From an uncultured Oscillibacter sp. (GTDB lineage: Bacteria > Bacillota > Clostridia > Oscillospirales > Oscillospiraceae): DNA of 50,075 nucleotides. Each line of letters starts with the position of its first letter. Position 1 is the first letter of the stretch. The position numbers and the translations under genes were made by a program. This document shows positions 24,711 to 35,192 of the stretch, one piece after another. Below the pieces are notes generated by a model that ran no database searches, was not told the DNA's origin, and was given only the letters and a program-made list of their open reading frames with translations. The stretch spans positions 1-50,075 of the forward strand of contig CANDBG010000013.1 in NCBI GenBank assembly GCA_947382875.1, in the 5' to 3' direction.

Positions 24711-27254
24711 TCACCTCACATATTGTCGGATGACCCTTTTCAGCAATTCCATATCCAGTGGTTTTGCAACATGGGCATTCATACCAGCATCCAGCGCCGC
24801 CTTTTCGTCCTCGGCAAACGCGTTTGCCGTCATGGCAATAATGGGAATCCGCTTTGCGTCCTTTCGTTCCAGAGCCCGAATGGCCTGCGTGGCCTGGTGT
24901 CCGTTCATCACCGGCATTTGCACATCCATCAGGATTGCATGGAACTCCCCTTCCGCCGCCTGCTGGAAGCGTTCCACCGCCAGACGGCCGTTTTCCATAA
25001 TTTCACAGGACGCGCCTTCCGCTTCCAGAAGCTCCATCAAGATTTCCGCATTGATCTCATTATCCTCGGCCACCAGGAAATGCAGGCCCTCCAGGCCGCC
25101 GCTATCCGGCTCCGCAGGAACCTCGGCATCTTTTTCTGACCATATTTCCTCCATTTTTTCCTGGAACGCCGACACAAAAAACGGTTTTGCCAGTACACTG
25201 ACGCGTTTGATGGAAAGCGCTTCATTCAAATCCGCGCCGGCTTCTGCCAGAAGCAGAATCGGCACGGTGTCCGGGAGGGCTTCCCGCAGTTGTTTTACCG
25301 CCGCTGTACCATGGACCTCCCAGTTCAGCAGGGCAAGCTGGTATTCCGCTCCGCTCTTGATCCAGGCGTCGGCTTTTTTCTCGTCGGACAATATGTCCAA
25401 TTGTATACCGCTGTCGTTCATCAGCGCCTGAATGTTTTCCCGGCTCTCCGGGTCTCCGTCCACCGCCAGAATGCGGGAAATTCCCCACCGTTCCCAGAAC
25501 TGACGGCTGTCCTGCCCTTCCAGGATACGAAGCTCCAGCTCCACGCGGAACAGGGAACCGCGGTTCACTTCGCTGAACACCTCAATCGTTCCGCCCATCA
25601 TCTCCACAATGCTCTTGGTAATCGCCATGCCAAGACCGGTACCCTGCACCTTGTTTGTGGTACTGTTTTCCGCACGGGTGAAAGCGTCAAAGATGGTTTT
25701 CAGGTATTCCGGCGTCATGCCGTAGCCGGTGTCCTCCACCTCAATGCAGATATGCTCATACTGGTTGGAACGCTGCTTCAAGCCAATGATCCGGAACCAG
25801 ATTTGTCCGTTCTCCGGCGTGTACTTCACCGCGTTGGACAGGAGGTTGATAAGAATCTGATTGATCCGCGTCTCGTCGCCAATCAGGTACTCATGCCGGA
25901 CGCCCGTGACGCTCAAATGAAAGCTCTGTCCCCTTGCCGCCGCCATTGGCTGAATGATGGCGTCCACCGACGAAATCACGTCATTCAGTGCAAACTTCTC
26001 AAAATTCAGCACAACTTTTCCGCTCTCGATTTTGGAGACATCCAGAATATCGTTAATCAGGCTTAGAAGATGCTGACCGGAGGACAGAATTTTTTTCGTA
26101 TATTCCCGCACCTTGACCGGATTTTCCGCCTCTTTGCTCAGGAGGGTCGCAAAGCCCAGCACGGCGTTCATCGGCGTACGGATATCGTGGGACATATTGG
26201 AGAGAAACGTGGTTTTCGACTCACTGGCGATCTGGGCGGCTTGCAGAGCATCCGCCAGCTGCTGGCTGTGAATCTTCCGCTCCTCCTCCCGTTCCTTCCG
26301 AATCTTATCCCGTTCCCGCCAGCTGAGGTAATACAGCAGAACGCACAGCATAAACGCCGTCAGCATGGCGGCTACAACAATCAAAATGCTCTGGTTGACG
26401 GTTCGGCCCTCCTGCTGGATGGCCTCTACCGGCACATATCCCACCAGAAAAATCGTTCCATCGTTCACGGGCCACATGTAGTTGAGTGCATGAACTCCCT
26501 GGATATCGTGGTAAAACAGGATATTTTTCCCGCTGCTCAAGCATCCCTTCACTTCCGCCCGAATCTGTTCGTCCTGAATGTCGTTGGCCCGGTAAAAGTC
26601 ATCCAGGTTCAGATGCCCGGCGTTCCGCTGCCCCATGCCCTTTGGCTTCAGGACAAACCGTTCACTCTCCGCATCCATCACATAAATGCACGCCTGCATA
26701 TTATAGAATCCGTTTGGAAGGGAGGCGTCAATGGCATCATAAATATATTCGCCATACAGCGTGCCAATCACCTTTCCGTCGCGCTCGACGGGACATTGAA
26801 TGGTATAGGCCCACGCGCCCAAATAATTCACATAGGATCTGGAAACCGGCAGATCCAGAATACTCCCACCGCCGGAAAAGTCCAGGCTGCCAGCATCAAA
26901 AGGTTCGCCGTCGTTGGAAACGCCCACCGTTTCCCCGGACAAAATCAGCGACATTTTTGCCATGCTCTTGTTTCGCTCACAGGCGAGAATGTATGCCTCC
27001 GGAGACTCCACCCGTGCAACCTCCTGGGCAATGAGCATCTGAAATTCCGCCTGACTGCGGAAAATCGCCTCAATGGTACATTGAATCAGGTCCAGGCTTT
27101 CGCTCAGGTTCTGGACCGCCGCCGCAGACATTTCCTGTGTGATTTTCCGCGAAATACCGGTAACAATCGTCCCCAAAATACAGAAAACCAACACAATCGA
27201 GAGAAAAAAGGACGGCCTTTTCAGTTTTAACCGTTTGCCTGGCTTCTTTTTCAT
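24711..27254 (-). CDS. hybrid sensor histidine kinase with degenerate and intact receivers
   Basis: 847 residues from ATG 27254 (GGAG seven bases upstream). Transmembrane helix about 14-34; extracytoplasmic Cache-like sensor about 36-286 (YLGAWAYTIQCPVERDGKVIG); second helix about 288-311; coiled coil; HisKA with His356 in SNMSHDIRTP; HATPase with NLLSNAVKYTP, EDTGYGM and GTGLGMAI. A first receiver-like domain (about 593-700) reads LALLNWEV where the phospho-Asp should be (Asn644). The last receiver (about 723-845) is intact, with LMDVQMPVMNG (Asp777) and AKPLD. No HAMP is evident and no response regulator gene is linked. It sits between an MCP and a binding-protein gene. Confidence 0.92.
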   Translation of the reverse strand: MKKKPGKRLKLKRPSFFLSIVLVFCILGTIVTGISRKITQEMSAAAVQNLSESLDLIQCTIEAIFRSQAEFQMLIAQEVARVESPEAYILACERNKSMAKMSLILSGETVGVSNDGEPFDAGSLDFSGGGSILDLPVSRSYVNYLGAWAYTIQCPVERDGKVIGTLYGEYIYDAIDASLPNGFYNMQACIYVMDAESERFVLKPKGMGQRNAGHLNLDDFYRANDIQDEQIRAEVKGCLSSGKNILFYHDIQGVHALNYMWPVNDGTIFLVGYVPVEAIQQEGRTVNQSILIVVAAMLTAFMLCVLLYYLSWRERDKIRKEREEERKIHSQQLADALQAAQIASESKTTFLSNMSHDIRTPMNAVLGFATLLSKEAENPVKVREYTKKILSSGQHLLSLINDILDVSKIESGKVVLNFEKFALNDVISSVDAIIQPMAAARGQSFHLSVTGVRHEYLIGDETRINQILINLLSNAVKYTPENGQIWFRIIGLKQRSNQYEHICIEVEDTGYGMTPEYLKTIFDAFTRAENSTTNKVQGTGLGMAITKSIVEMMGGTIEVFSEVNRGSLFRVELELRILEGQDSRQFWERWGISRILAVDGDPESRENIQALMNDSGIQLDILSDEKKADAWIKSGAEYQLALLNWEVHGTAAVKQLREALPDTVPILLLAEAGADLNEALSIKRVSVLAKPFFVSAFQEKMEEIWSEKDAEVPAEPDSGGLEGLHFLVAEDNEINAEILMELLEAEGASCEIMENGRLAVERFQQAAEGEFHAILMDVQMPVMNGHQATQAIRALERKDAKRIPIIAMTANAFAEDEKAALDAGMNAHVAKPLDMELLKRVIRQYVR

Positions 27255-27367
27255 CGGCAATCTCCATTCCGGCGCACAAAAAACGCTGCGCCTGAATTTC
27301 TTGAACGATTGAACCGTTCCGTTCGCTTGTAAAAACGGAACGGAAAAAAATTACATATGGAACCAGC

Positions 27368-28954
27368 TTACAGGTTTGCAAACACATCTACCTGATGCTG
27401 CAATTCGCCAACAATCTCCTGGTTGGTATCCATTCCGGCGGTAATACCCGCCATGTCCTCTACCAGAACATGCGTGCTTCCAGCCACGCCGGTGACGCCG
27501 GAGACCGCGCCGTCCACGGCGCTGGAAATGCTGGATATGGAGGCCGCGACCTCGGCCATTGCCATACGAAGACGTTCCGCCTGCTGGTTGAAGTCCTCCA
27601 TGGAATGTTCAATATATGCCGCGTCGTCCCGGTACTGCCGTCCGGATTGCACGGAGCGTTCCAGCTGCGTCAGAATGGCCTGCCCCAGATAATCGGCCAG
27701 TTCCTGAGCGCTGCCCGCCAGATAGTTCACCGCGCTGGTCACGACGCCGCTTACCTCCTGAATATGGTTTGCGGTTTCCGCGCAGGAGTCGGCCAGACGC
27801 CGGATTTCCTGCGCCACCACGGCGAATCCCTTTCCCGCTTCCCCGGCGCGTGCGGCCTCTACGGACGCATTGATCGCAATCAAATCCGTCGACGAGGAAA
27901 TCGAGAGAATATCTTCCGTCAAAATGCTGATTTGATCCACATTCCGGCTCTTTTCGATGGCCTGATGGAGCAGGGACAGGATTTCCCCGGTTTTTTCCTG
28001 TACCGTCTCCATCTCCGTCCGGGCGGACTGTTCCATTTCCTCCGCCCGGCCCCGCATTTCCACGGAATACGTGGTAATCGCGGCGCATTCCTCCGCCATA
28101 CGGTCGGCGTCCTCCTGGGTGCCGGAGGCGCTGGCCGTGATGGCGGCGGTATTTCCGGCGATTTCCTCCAAGGCGGCGGAAAGCTGCTTGGTCAGGACCG
28201 AAAGGCTCTGCGCACTGCGGTTGGAGGTCCGAGTCCGCTTGCGGACCTCGCCCACGACGCCACGAATCCGCTGGGAGCTGTCCTGCAAAGTTCCCATCGC
28301 GCCTTGAATCGGCGCAATGACGTATTTACGGATAATTCGCAGCGCCGCCCACACCAGGAGCACGCCTGCCGTGAGCGTAGCGGCGCTGGTAATCAGGGAG
28401 GTGACATAAACAAAAAACAGATGATCCTGAGCGTTTTCCGCTTGGGCGCTGACCGAGCTGGAAAGCGTGTCAATACAGGTTTCCGCCGCACTGCTCCGGG
28501 CGGCCACGCCGCCGTTTGCCATGGCATAAGCGTCCTGGGTTTTGCTGTCCGCGCTGGCGCAGACCAGGGAAACCAAATCGTGCTTGAATTCCTCGTATTC
28601 CAACAGCAGCGTTTGATAAACTTCCGCGTCGGCTTCGGAGACAAACGGCGCATAGTCGGTCAGCTGTCCGTCCAGCAGCGCCTCTTTTTCCTTGATCTCC
28701 TGAACCAGTTCAATCATGGTAGCGTGATCCGCCGCCACGATATGGGACAACGCCAGACGGTGAATGTCCATCATGGAACGCCGGATATCCTCCAGCTGCG
28801 CCTCGCTGACCATGCATTCGTCCACGATGCTCCCGGCGTTGGCGTGGACGTTGTTGATGCTGAATACCGCGAGGAGATTGGACAGCAGCGTTACGATTCC
28901 CAGAAGAACGACGGGAAGAATCAAACGCTGTTGCAACGTGAGCTTACCTTTCAT
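27368..28954 (-). CDS. methyl-accepting chemotaxis protein
   Basis: 528 residues from ATG 28954 (GGGAGG upstream). Transmembrane helix about 12-33, an extracytoplasmic four-helix-bundle-type sensor of about 150 residues, second helix about 180-202, then directly a long signalling coiled coil. The hairpin tip is [20 protein letters not shown], slightly divergent from the usual [19 protein letters not shown] clear HAMP domain is not visible. It lies between the first binding-protein gene and the hybrid kinase, suggesting receptor and kinase share an input. No che or flagellar genes are in the window. Confidence 0.92.
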   Translation of the reverse strand: MKGKLTLQQRLILPVVLLGIVTLLSNLLAVFSINNVHANAGSIVDECMVSEAQLEDIRRSMMDIHRLALSHIVAADHATMIELVQEIKEKEALLDGQLTDYAPFVSEADAEVYQTLLLEYEEFKHDLVSLVCASADSKTQDAYAMANGGVAARSSAAETCIDTLSSSVSAQAENAQDHLFFVYVTSLITSAATLTAGVLLVWAALRIIRKYVIAPIQGAMGTLQDSSQRIRGVVGEVRKRTRTSNRSAQSLSVLTKQLSAALEEIAGNTAAITASASGTQEDADRMAEECAAITTYSVEMRGRAEEMEQSARTEMETVQEKTGEILSLLHQAIEKSRNVDQISILTEDILSISSSTDLIAINASVEAARAGEAGKGFAVVAQEIRRLADSCAETANHIQEVSGVVTSAVNYLAGSAQELADYLGQAILTQLERSVQSGRQYRDDAAYIEHSMEDFNQQAERLRMAMAEVAASISSISSAVDGAVSGVTGVAGSTHVLVEDMAGITAGMDTNQEIVGELQHQVDVFANL

Positions 28955-28997
28955 AAGTGGTTCCCTCCCAAACGAATGGATATGCAAATCCGGATGC

Positions 28998-30230
28998 TTA
29001 CCGGGCCGTCACGCCCTCAACCATGTGATCGAGCTGGGCCTGAAGCGACGCGCCGGAGGGATTTCCCCGGGCGCAGTTCATGGCGAATTCCGTCACCGGG
29101 TCCCAGAACTTGCCGCCCACCCGCTGAAGCTGGGAGAACTCTGACTGCGCCAACAGCGCGGCGATGGCCGGTGAAGCCTGGACCTCCGGTGAATTGGCGG
29201 CGTTTTTGTTGGACGGCCCCTGTCCCCGCATCTGGAAGCGAAGCCGTTGATTTTGCTCATTGGTAATCCATTCCGCCAGACGCGCCGCCCATTCCGGATG
29301 CTGGGAGTAAGCGTTCACGCCGATGAGCTTACAGCCGGAGAAAGACGCCATCTGGACGTTTTCCCCTTTGCAGGTAAAAGTTGGGAGCTTGGCGGCCCCG
29401 GCGTTTTCACCCCAGGCTTCCTGAATCGCCACGGCATTCCATACGCCGCTGATGCCGGCAATAACGGAACCGTTCCGCACCCCCTCCATGAATTCCGTAT
29501 CCGTGCGGCTTGCGAAGCCCGGACTTGCCGAAATTGCCAGCATCGCCTGCGCCACGTCCACGCCGGTAATGGGACCTTCGGTGCTGTTCCAGGTACAGTA
29601 ATTGGTGATACCGTCTTCATTCAGGCCCACCGTTAAACCGGTGTTTCCAAAAAATGCGTACACATACCATGCGGAAGACCAGTCCATGGAAACGAGGCGT
29701 CCGGCAGCCGCGGCAGCGTCCAGCATTTGATTCAGGTTTTGGACGTCCTCCTCTGAGAAAAAAGCTTTGTTGTAGTATAAAAAGTAACCGTTATCCGCCG
29801 TCAGGGGGTAGGCGTAGAGGGTCCCCCGCACGCTGGCCGCTTCCACGGCGGCGGTAAGGTTCGCCCCATTGATTTCCTCAGCGTTTTCGATAGGATCAAG
29901 TCCTCCGGCGGCCGCCAGTGCGGAAACCTGATCGTCCGCGAACGCGAATACATCCGCGCCGCCCTCCAGGTCGCCCAGGAGAACGTCCTTGCAGTTGGAC
30001 TCGCTTTGCGGCTGGTATGTAATCTGAAAGCTGGCCTCGTTTGCGTACTGGGTTTGGAAGGAGGCGAAAATTTCCTGAAGCAGGGCTTCATCCTCCTCCG
30101 CGCCCCAGACCGTCAGCGCAACGCTTTGACGTTCCGGGCCGCTGGTATCTGCGGGCGGGGCCTCCTGACCGCAGGCAGAGAGAAGCAGGAACATTCCAAT
30201 AGACAGGAGCAGAGAAAAATTTCTTTTCAT
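28998..30230 (-). CDS. extracellular solute-binding lipoprotein (ABC type), orphan copy 1
   Basis: 410 residues. Lipobox LLSAC (Cys20); mature start about [10 protein letters not shown]; then [24 protein letters not shown], typical of family 1 (maltose-type) binding proteins, and later [22 protein letters not shown] and GFGNTG-like lobes. It is the first gene after the promoter and is followed within about 45 bases by the MCP. No transporter partner is linked. Sequence divergence from the second copy suggests two ligands or two ligand classes. Confidence 0.84.
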   Translation of the reverse strand: MKRNFSLLLSIGMFLLLSACGQEAPPADTSGPERQSVALTVWGAEEDEALLQEIFASFQTQYANEASFQITYQPQSESNCKDVLLGDLEGGADVFAFADDQVSALAAAGGLDPIENAEEINGANLTAAVEAASVRGTLYAYPLTADNGYFLYYNKAFFSEEDVQNLNQMLDAAAAAGRLVSMDWSSAWYVYAFFGNTGLTVGLNEDGITNYCTWNSTEGPITGVDVAQAMLAISASPGFASRTDTEFMEGVRNGSVIAGISGVWNAVAIQEAWGENAGAAKLPTFTCKGENVQMASFSGCKLIGVNAYSQHPEWAARLAEWITNEQNQRLRFQMRGQGPSNKNAANSPEVQASPAIAALLAQSEFSQLQRVGGKFWDPVTEFAMNCARGNPSGASLQAQLDHMVEGVTAR

Positions 30231-30298
30231 AGCGTCAGACCCTTCCGGTTGATTCCGAGGCGCCAGGCGAGCGCCGAAGCTGAAACAGGTTTGCGGTA

Positions 30299-30327
30299 AT
30301 TATACCATTTTTTTCTGCGCTTGACAA
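30299..30327 (-). promoter_or_regulatory. sigma-A promoter of the binding protein-MCP-kinase operon
   Basis: Minus strand TTGTCA-N17-TATAAT with extended -10 (TGgTATAAT), about 70 bases upstream of the first ATG. Confidence 0.75.
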
Positions 30328-30370
30328 CGGGTTTCTCTGCGCTGTGCGCATCAATTGGAGATTTTCTCAT

Positions 30371-30398
30371 GCAGGGGCGGACCTGCGTGTTTACCCTT
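30371..30398. repeat. GCAGGGGCGGACCTGCGTGT short repeat, copy
   Basis: Member of the family at 15052-15078, 23239-23262 and 23348-23375, here with a degraded right arm (TTTACCC instead of TTCGCCC). Confidence 0.5.
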
Positions 30399-30464
30399 CC
30401 TCCCGCGAACGCCCAGACCGGAGAGACAGGCGCCCTCCGCAGCGTATTGTCTTGTAAAATATGG

Positions 30465-30502
30465 AAAAAAGTCCGCGGCTGGTTTGCCGCGGACCTTTGT
30501 TT
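30465..30502. terminator. intrinsic terminator after the sodium symporter gene
   Basis: AAAAAAGTCCGCGGC-tggttt-GCCGCGGACCTTTGTTTT: strong arms with A- and T-runs, so usable from both sides. Confidence 0.85.
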
Positions 30503-30521
30503 TGATTATATAAAGCAGGGA

Positions 30522-31844
30522 TTAAAAAGCAACCTTCAGGAATAGCGCCACGAGGCAAAGAATCACCGCACAGGGAACATAGACGTAACGTCCGAGGTTA
30601 TACCAGAGGGAGGTTGGCGGTTTTTTCGCGCCCCGTCCAACTTCGTCCATCAGGTCATCCCGCTTCATGATCCAGAACCAGGAGATTGCACCCAGGGTTG
30701 CGCCGATAGGAATGATATAAATGGAAACAATATCCATCCATGGACCCCATTTGAAGATTGGCTCCATATGCAGGCCGATTCCAAGGCACACGGCGCACAG
30801 GATCACGAGCACCATTTTCCGGTTGAGCTTTGGGAAGCGGTGCAGCAACGACTCACCAACGGCTTCAAACATATTCTGGAGGGAGCTGACGCCCGCGAAA
30901 ATCATAGCAGTATACAGGATAATTGCGAACAGCCGCCCGAGTGGAATATCCTGCAAGATACGCGGAAGGGTCACGAACAGAAGCGAGGGTCCCGCTCCCA
31001 CGTCCAGCCCGTAGGCGAAGCAGGCAGGAATGATGACCAGCGCCGCAACCATAGCCGCGATGGTGTCAAACAAGGCGGTACGTTTCGCTAATGCCGCGAC
31101 ATCTTCCTCTTTTCCCAGGTACGCGCCATAAACGATCATACCGCTGCCGGTGATGGAGAGGGAGAAGAAGGCTTGTCCCATAGCCCAGATCCATACCATC
31201 GGGTCCATAAGTTCCTGCCAACGGGGCGTAAACATATAGCGGTAGCCCTCGACGGCCCCTGGCAGAAGCGCCACGCGAACCGCCAGGATTGCGAAGATAA
31301 TGAAGAAAAGAGGCATCATGACTTTGTTGCTTTTTTCGATACTTTTCGCGCCCAGGAGCAAGGTAAGCAGCGTCCCGACGACCACAATCGCATGGAAAGG
31401 GATCACGGAGTAATCGGAGAGCGAAAAAGTTTCAAACCACCCGGCGGTGTCCACGGTCATCAAGGTGCCGTCCAGGGAATTCGCGAAAGCCTTGAGAACA
31501 TAGGAAATAATGACAGCGTAGCCAATAGCGATACACATAGAGCCGGCCAGCGGCAGCCATCCCAGCAGACCGCCGGCGCGTCCCAGTTCTTTTTTGCGGG
31601 TGGCCCAAGCCATTTCATAGGAACCAAGGGTGCCGGTTCTTGCCCGCCGCCCCACGGCGTACTCTGCGGACAATCCCACGATACTGAAGAGCACAATGAA
31701 GACGAGGTAAGCGAAAAGGAAAGCGCTGCCGCCATAGGCGCCCATTTTAGCCGGAAAGCCCCAGACATTGGCCATTCCGACGGCGGAGCCGACAGCGGAG
31801 AGCACAAACCCCCAACTGCTGGTAAATTTACGATCTTTACTCAA
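30522..31844 (-). CDS. sodium-dependent transporter, neurotransmitter:sodium symporter family
   Basis: 440 residues from TTG 31844, which has GGAGGAGG seven bases upstream; the GTG at 31865 would lie on the ribosome site. The first helix has the NSS signature (SAVGSAVGMANVWGFPAKMGAYGGSAFL), with the Gly-rich unwound sodium/substrate site, and about 11 hydrophobic helices follow. Bacterial members such as LeuT, MhsT and TnaT import amino acids with sodium. Substrate cannot be told from sequence. It is a single-gene unit. Confidence 0.93.
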   Translation of the reverse strand: MSKDRKFTSSWGFVLSAVGSAVGMANVWGFPAKMGAYGGSAFLFAYLVFIVLFSIVGLSAEYAVGRRARTGTLGSYEMAWATRKKELGRAGGLLGWLPLAGSMCIAIGYAVIISYVLKAFANSLDGTLMTVDTAGWFETFSLSDYSVIPFHAIVVVGTLLTLLLGAKSIEKSNKVMMPLFFIIFAILAVRVALLPGAVEGYRYMFTPRWQELMDPMVWIWAMGQAFFSLSITGSGMIVYGAYLGKEEDVAALAKRTALFDTIAAMVAALVIIPACFAYGLDVGAGPSLLFVTLPRILQDIPLGRLFAIILYTAMIFAGVSSLQNMFEAVGESLLHRFPKLNRKMVLVILCAVCLGIGLHMEPIFKWGPWMDIVSIYIIPIGATLGAISWFWIMKRDDLMDEVGRGAKKPPTSLWYNLGRYVYVPCAVILCLVALFLKVAF

Positions 31845-31922
31845 GAAAGGACCTCCTCCTGACACAATTTTCTTTCAGTGTCCCATGTTCGTGGTGATTT
31901 GTCAAGTCCCCAGTCGAAAAAA

Positions 31923-31975
31923 GTCCAGGGACTCTGCCCCTGGACCCCGCCAGGGGGCCAAGCCCCCTGGACCCT
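31923..31975. repeat. GTCCAGGG...CCCTGGAC palindromic intergenic repeat
   Basis: Nested GTCCAGGGactctgCCCCTGGAC and CCAGGGGGCcaaGCCCCCTGGAC hairpins. Related GC-rich 'GGGGTCCAGGGG' sequence occurs at 44913-44962, and a looser relative near 46214-46258. Confidence 0.55.
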
Positions 31976-31996
31976 TAAATGCGCCGCTTCGCGGCT

Positions 31997-33040
31997 CTAA
32001 TCAGCAGTAACCAAAATGTCTCCATCCTCCACCACCAGCGTCACGTCATCGGACGCCGCTTTCAGCGCCGCCGACAACGTTTCCACATTTTCAGGAGCGG
32101 TTTTCGTATATACCCGGTCGACAAACGGCAGAATTCTAGTCAATTCCAATCCGGAAAGTTCATCTTTTCCCACAGAGATAACAATTTCCGGCACTTCAAT
32201 GGACAACGCAATATCGTAGGATTCCAACGCTGCGCGCATCGCCTCCACAAAGCCCGCCAGATTAACTTCCTTAGGCGTTTCGCCATAAGCGACTTTATTC
32301 AGCTTACCTTCCGTCGGATAACTCACATCTGTGAGCAGGATCTCGTCGAAGCCCAGCGCCGCAAGCTCCTTAGCAAGTCCGGCCAGATAATCCCGCGCGC
32401 CCTGCTTACTGGCGTCTAACCACTGGGTATTTTTCAAGTCATAGAAAATATAGCCGCCGGTGTTTTTCAATCCCCGGCCCTCGACGTCGGCATTGGCCGC
32501 CCGTGAATCATGGAGGCACCCCAGACGCGCAATCGCGTAAAGGTCCTCGTTTGCCGTCACCGCCGCAAGGGCGGCCGCCGTATCGGCTTCCGTCTTCACC
32601 GCGCCCGACACGGCCCCAGCCGCGTCAAAGTAAATACGGCCTGCGCCGTCCTTGAGCGTCAGGGCCACGGCATTACAGTTCTCCGGCTTTGCCGCGAGCG
32701 CCGCCTCCCAGCCCGACACCGTCAGGGCCTCCGACGGTAAAGAAAACGCCGTAATACTCACGATTTCCGGCGTTTCCTCCGGCGGCGGCTCCACGGGGTC
32801 CTGTACAATAACGACCGGGTCCTCCGGCAGCGGGTCCTGCACAGTGGACGGCGGTGGTTCATCCTCTGTCTGCCAGGGCGTGACCATCATAGGCCGGCCA
32901 TCTTCATCGTACATGACATATCGTTGCAGATAGATCACGGCGCCCGCTGTAAATATGACCAGCACCAGCAAAATTGCCAATGCGATTTTTGCTTTGGACA
33001 CGCGGCCCCGGTAACTGCTATAACCTCTGGGTCCGGCCAT
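31997..33040 (-). CDS. membrane-anchored putative glycoside hydrolase (DUF4015/GHL13-like)
   Basis: 347 residues. Basic N-terminus, one transmembrane helix (about 19-38), an acidic Pro/Glu-rich spacer (about 58-90), then a barrel-like domain: CNAVALTLKDGAGRIYFD, YAIARLGCLHD, GYIFYDLKNTQWLDAS, GFDEILLTDVSYPTEGK and a final strand. The WLDAS...FDEILLTDVSYP arrangement fits the putative hydrolase family (COG1306). It would act outside the membrane on a polysaccharide. The family's catalytic evidence is weak, so activity is inferred. It follows the PHP gene in the same direction. Confidence 0.75.
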   Translation of the reverse strand: MAGPRGYSSYRGRVSKAKIALAILLVLVIFTAGAVIYLQRYVMYDEDGRPMMVTPWQTEDEPPPSTVQDPLPEDPVVIVQDPVEPPPEETPEIVSITAFSLPSEALTVSGWEAALAAKPENCNAVALTLKDGAGRIYFDAAGAVSGAVKTEADTAAALAAVTANEDLYAIARLGCLHDSRAANADVEGRGLKNTGGYIFYDLKNTQWLDASKQGARDYLAGLAKELAALGFDEILLTDVSYPTEGKLNKVAYGETPKEVNLAGFVEAMRAALESYDIALSIEVPEIVISVGKDELSGLELTRILPFVDRVYTKTAPENVETLSAALKAASDDVTLVVEDGDILVTAD

Positions 33041-33148
33041 GTTCGTTTCCTCCTCTGCCGTTTTTGGCGTTATAGAATATCCGTCCGTCTCTCAAAGATT
33101 TTCCATGCTATATTGTACGCCAAATTCGACAAAAAATCAATCAAATAA

Positions 33149-33961
33149 TCAGAATAAATCATGCCAGACCGGTTTCATTTCCCGGAAGGTACAAAACCGC
33201 GTAAAACCACACGCTTTCAAAAGCGCCTGATTTTCCGGAATCCGGCATTCGGCCATTTCCGCCTGGTGGGAATCGGAACCCAGGGTAATGATTTCGCCCC
33301 CCAGGGACCGATAAAGTTTCAGCCATTTTTCGTCCGGCAGGGGCGAACGGCCCCGGTTGGTATTCAGCTCAATTCCCAGCCCCCGGTCAATGAGGATTTG
33401 GAGAATTTCCCGCACTTCCTCCTCGAAGCGGTCAAAGGTAAGGTGAAACCCATGGTATTCGTTCAGGTAGCGCAGCGGGAGCGTCAAATGTCCCAGCACA
33501 GAAAATTTCCCCCACTCCGCCAGGGCCTTGACCTCTCTCAAATACGCGGCAATGCCCTCATAGGCGCTTTCATCGTCCGCCGGGTCGAAGATATAAAGGT
33601 TTGTACAACCCCAATCTTCTGGAAGCATATGCACAGAACCGATGATAAAATCCAGCGGCGGCATATCCGACAGAATTTTTTCCGTGTGAGGCAAATCCAT
33701 TTCGGCGTCGCCTAGCTCGATTCCCAGGCGCAGGGTGATTTGACCACCCATAGCCCGCTGCGCCTCGTAGAACTCCGCCAGCAGCGCGCCCCAGTCATAG
33801 GAAGGAATCCGGTAATTGGTCCCCACCATCACCGGCTGCACATGGTCGGTAAAGCACAGTTCATCGAACCCCGCCGCGACGGCGGCTCGCGCCACATCCG
33901 TCATAGACCGGTTCGCGTCAGGGGAGATACGAGAGTGTAAATGATAATCCGCCAGGTACAT
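33149..33961 (-). CDS. PHP-domain phosphatase, histidinol-phosphatase type
   Basis: 270 residues with the metal-binding motifs of PHP enzymes in order: DYHLHSRIS at the N-terminus, CFTDHV, GIELGD, GSVHML, LGHLTLPLRY, IELNTNRG and LGSDSHQ. Length fits HisJ/HisK-type histidinol-phosphate phosphatase, though other PHP phosphoesterases look alike. It begins 6 bases after the dnaJ stop, so it is probably read from the heat-shock operon, which is unexpected for a histidine enzyme. No other his genes are nearby. Confidence 0.85.
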   Translation of the reverse strand: MYLADYHLHSRISPDANRSMTDVARAAVAAGFDELCFTDHVQPVMVGTNYRIPSYDWGALLAEFYEAQRAMGGQITLRLGIELGDAEMDLPHTEKILSDMPPLDFIIGSVHMLPEDWGCTNLYIFDPADDESAYEGIAAYLREVKALAEWGKFSVLGHLTLPLRYLNEYHGFHLTFDRFEEEVREILQILIDRGLGIELNTNRGRSPLPDEKWLKLYRSLGGEIITLGSDSHQAEMAECRIPENQALLKACGFTRFCTFREMKPVWHDLF

Positions 33962-33967
33962 CGTTCG

Positions 33968-35095
33968 TCACTTCTTTTTCTTGAAAAATTTCTTCCGCTC
34001 CTCGAAGGTTCCGCTCTCACCCATAGACTCTGCAAATTTTTTCAAAGCATCCTTCTGCTCACGGTTGAGACCTTTGGGCGTTTCGATGTAAACAGTCACA
34101 TACTGGTCGCCCCGGCCCCGGCCATTGATGGAGGGAATTCCCTTTCCTTTCAGACGGAACGTCGCGCCGCTCTGAGTGCCCTCCGGGAGATCATACTTGA
34201 CTTTTCCATCAATCGTAGGAATTTCCAGCTCCGCGCCCAGCACGGCCTGGGTAAAGGTCACGGGCACTTTCAGCAGCACGGAAGTTCCTTCCCGGCGGAA
34301 CAGCTCATGCGGCCGTACAGTAATCGTAATCAAAAGGTCGCCCGCCGGACCGCCGTTTTTACCGGCGCTGCCCTGTCCCCGAATCGAGATGGTCTGACCG
34401 TTGTCGATGCCGGCGGGGATACTGGCCTGGATGGTTTTGCGGCCCCGGATGGCGCCCGTTCCACGGCAATCCTTACAGGGCTGCTGAATGATCTTGCCCC
34501 GCCCGCCGCAGCGCGGGCAGGCGCTGGTAGTGGCAAAAATTCCCATCGGCGTCTGACGCCGCACCTGAACCGTACCGGTTCCATGGCACTCGGAACAGAC
34601 TTCCGGCGCGGTGCCGGGTGCGCAGCCGGTACCCTGACAAGTGGAACACGCCTCAGCCCGTTCCACGGCAACGGATTTTTCACAGCCGAAGGCGGCTTCT
34701 TCGAAGCTGATGGTCAGAGACATCCGAATGCTCTCGCCCCTCTGCGGAGCGTTGGGGTTTGCGCGGCGGCCGCCGCCAAAACCGCCGAAGAAGCTGCCGA
34801 AAATATCGCCCAGATCACCGAAATCGAAGCTGCCGTCGAACCCGCCGCCTGCGCCGAAGTTCGGGTCCACGCCTGCGTGACCGAACTGGTCATAGCGGGC
34901 TTTTTTTTCGGAGTCCGACAGCACCTCGTAAGCCTCGTTGATCTCCTTGAACCGGGACTCAGCGGCGGCGTCGCCGGGGTTGAGGTCGGGATGGTTTGCC
35001 TTAGCCAGTTTGCGGTAAGCCTTTTTAATTTCCTCGTCCGAAGCGCCCCGGCTGACGCCCAGAATTTCATAATAATCGCGTTTTTGCTCTGCCAT
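33968..35095 (-). CDS. dnaJ: chaperone protein DnaJ
   Basis: 375 residues. J-domain 1-70 with the HPD motif ([11 protein letters not shown]), Gly/Phe-rich linker, four CxxCxGxG zinc repeats ([32 protein letters not shown]), then two C-terminal beta domains. It stimulates the DnaK ATPase and delivers unfolded clients. It is the last chaperone gene of the operon. Confidence 0.98.
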   Translation of the reverse strand: MAEQKRDYYEILGVSRGASDEEIKKAYRKLAKANHPDLNPGDAAAESRFKEINEAYEVLSDSEKKARYDQFGHAGVDPNFGAGGGFDGSFDFGDLGDIFGSFFGGFGGGRRANPNAPQRGESIRMSLTISFEEAAFGCEKSVAVERAEACSTCQGTGCAPGTAPEVCSECHGTGTVQVRRQTPMGIFATTSACPRCGGRGKIIQQPCKDCRGTGAIRGRKTIQASIPAGIDNGQTISIRGQGSAGKNGGPAGDLLITITVRPHELFRREGTSVLLKVPVTFTQAVLGAELEIPTIDGKVKYDLPEGTQSGATFRLKGKGIPSINGRGRGDQYVTVYIETPKGLNREQKDALKKFAESMGESGTFEERKKFFKKKK

Positions 35096-35192
35096 AAATT
35101 TCCTCCAAATGCACGGCGCTCAAGAAAGGCCGTAATGCGCCTCAAAGGGGCGGGGATGTAAAAAATCCCCGTCCCCATTGATACAACGTTGT

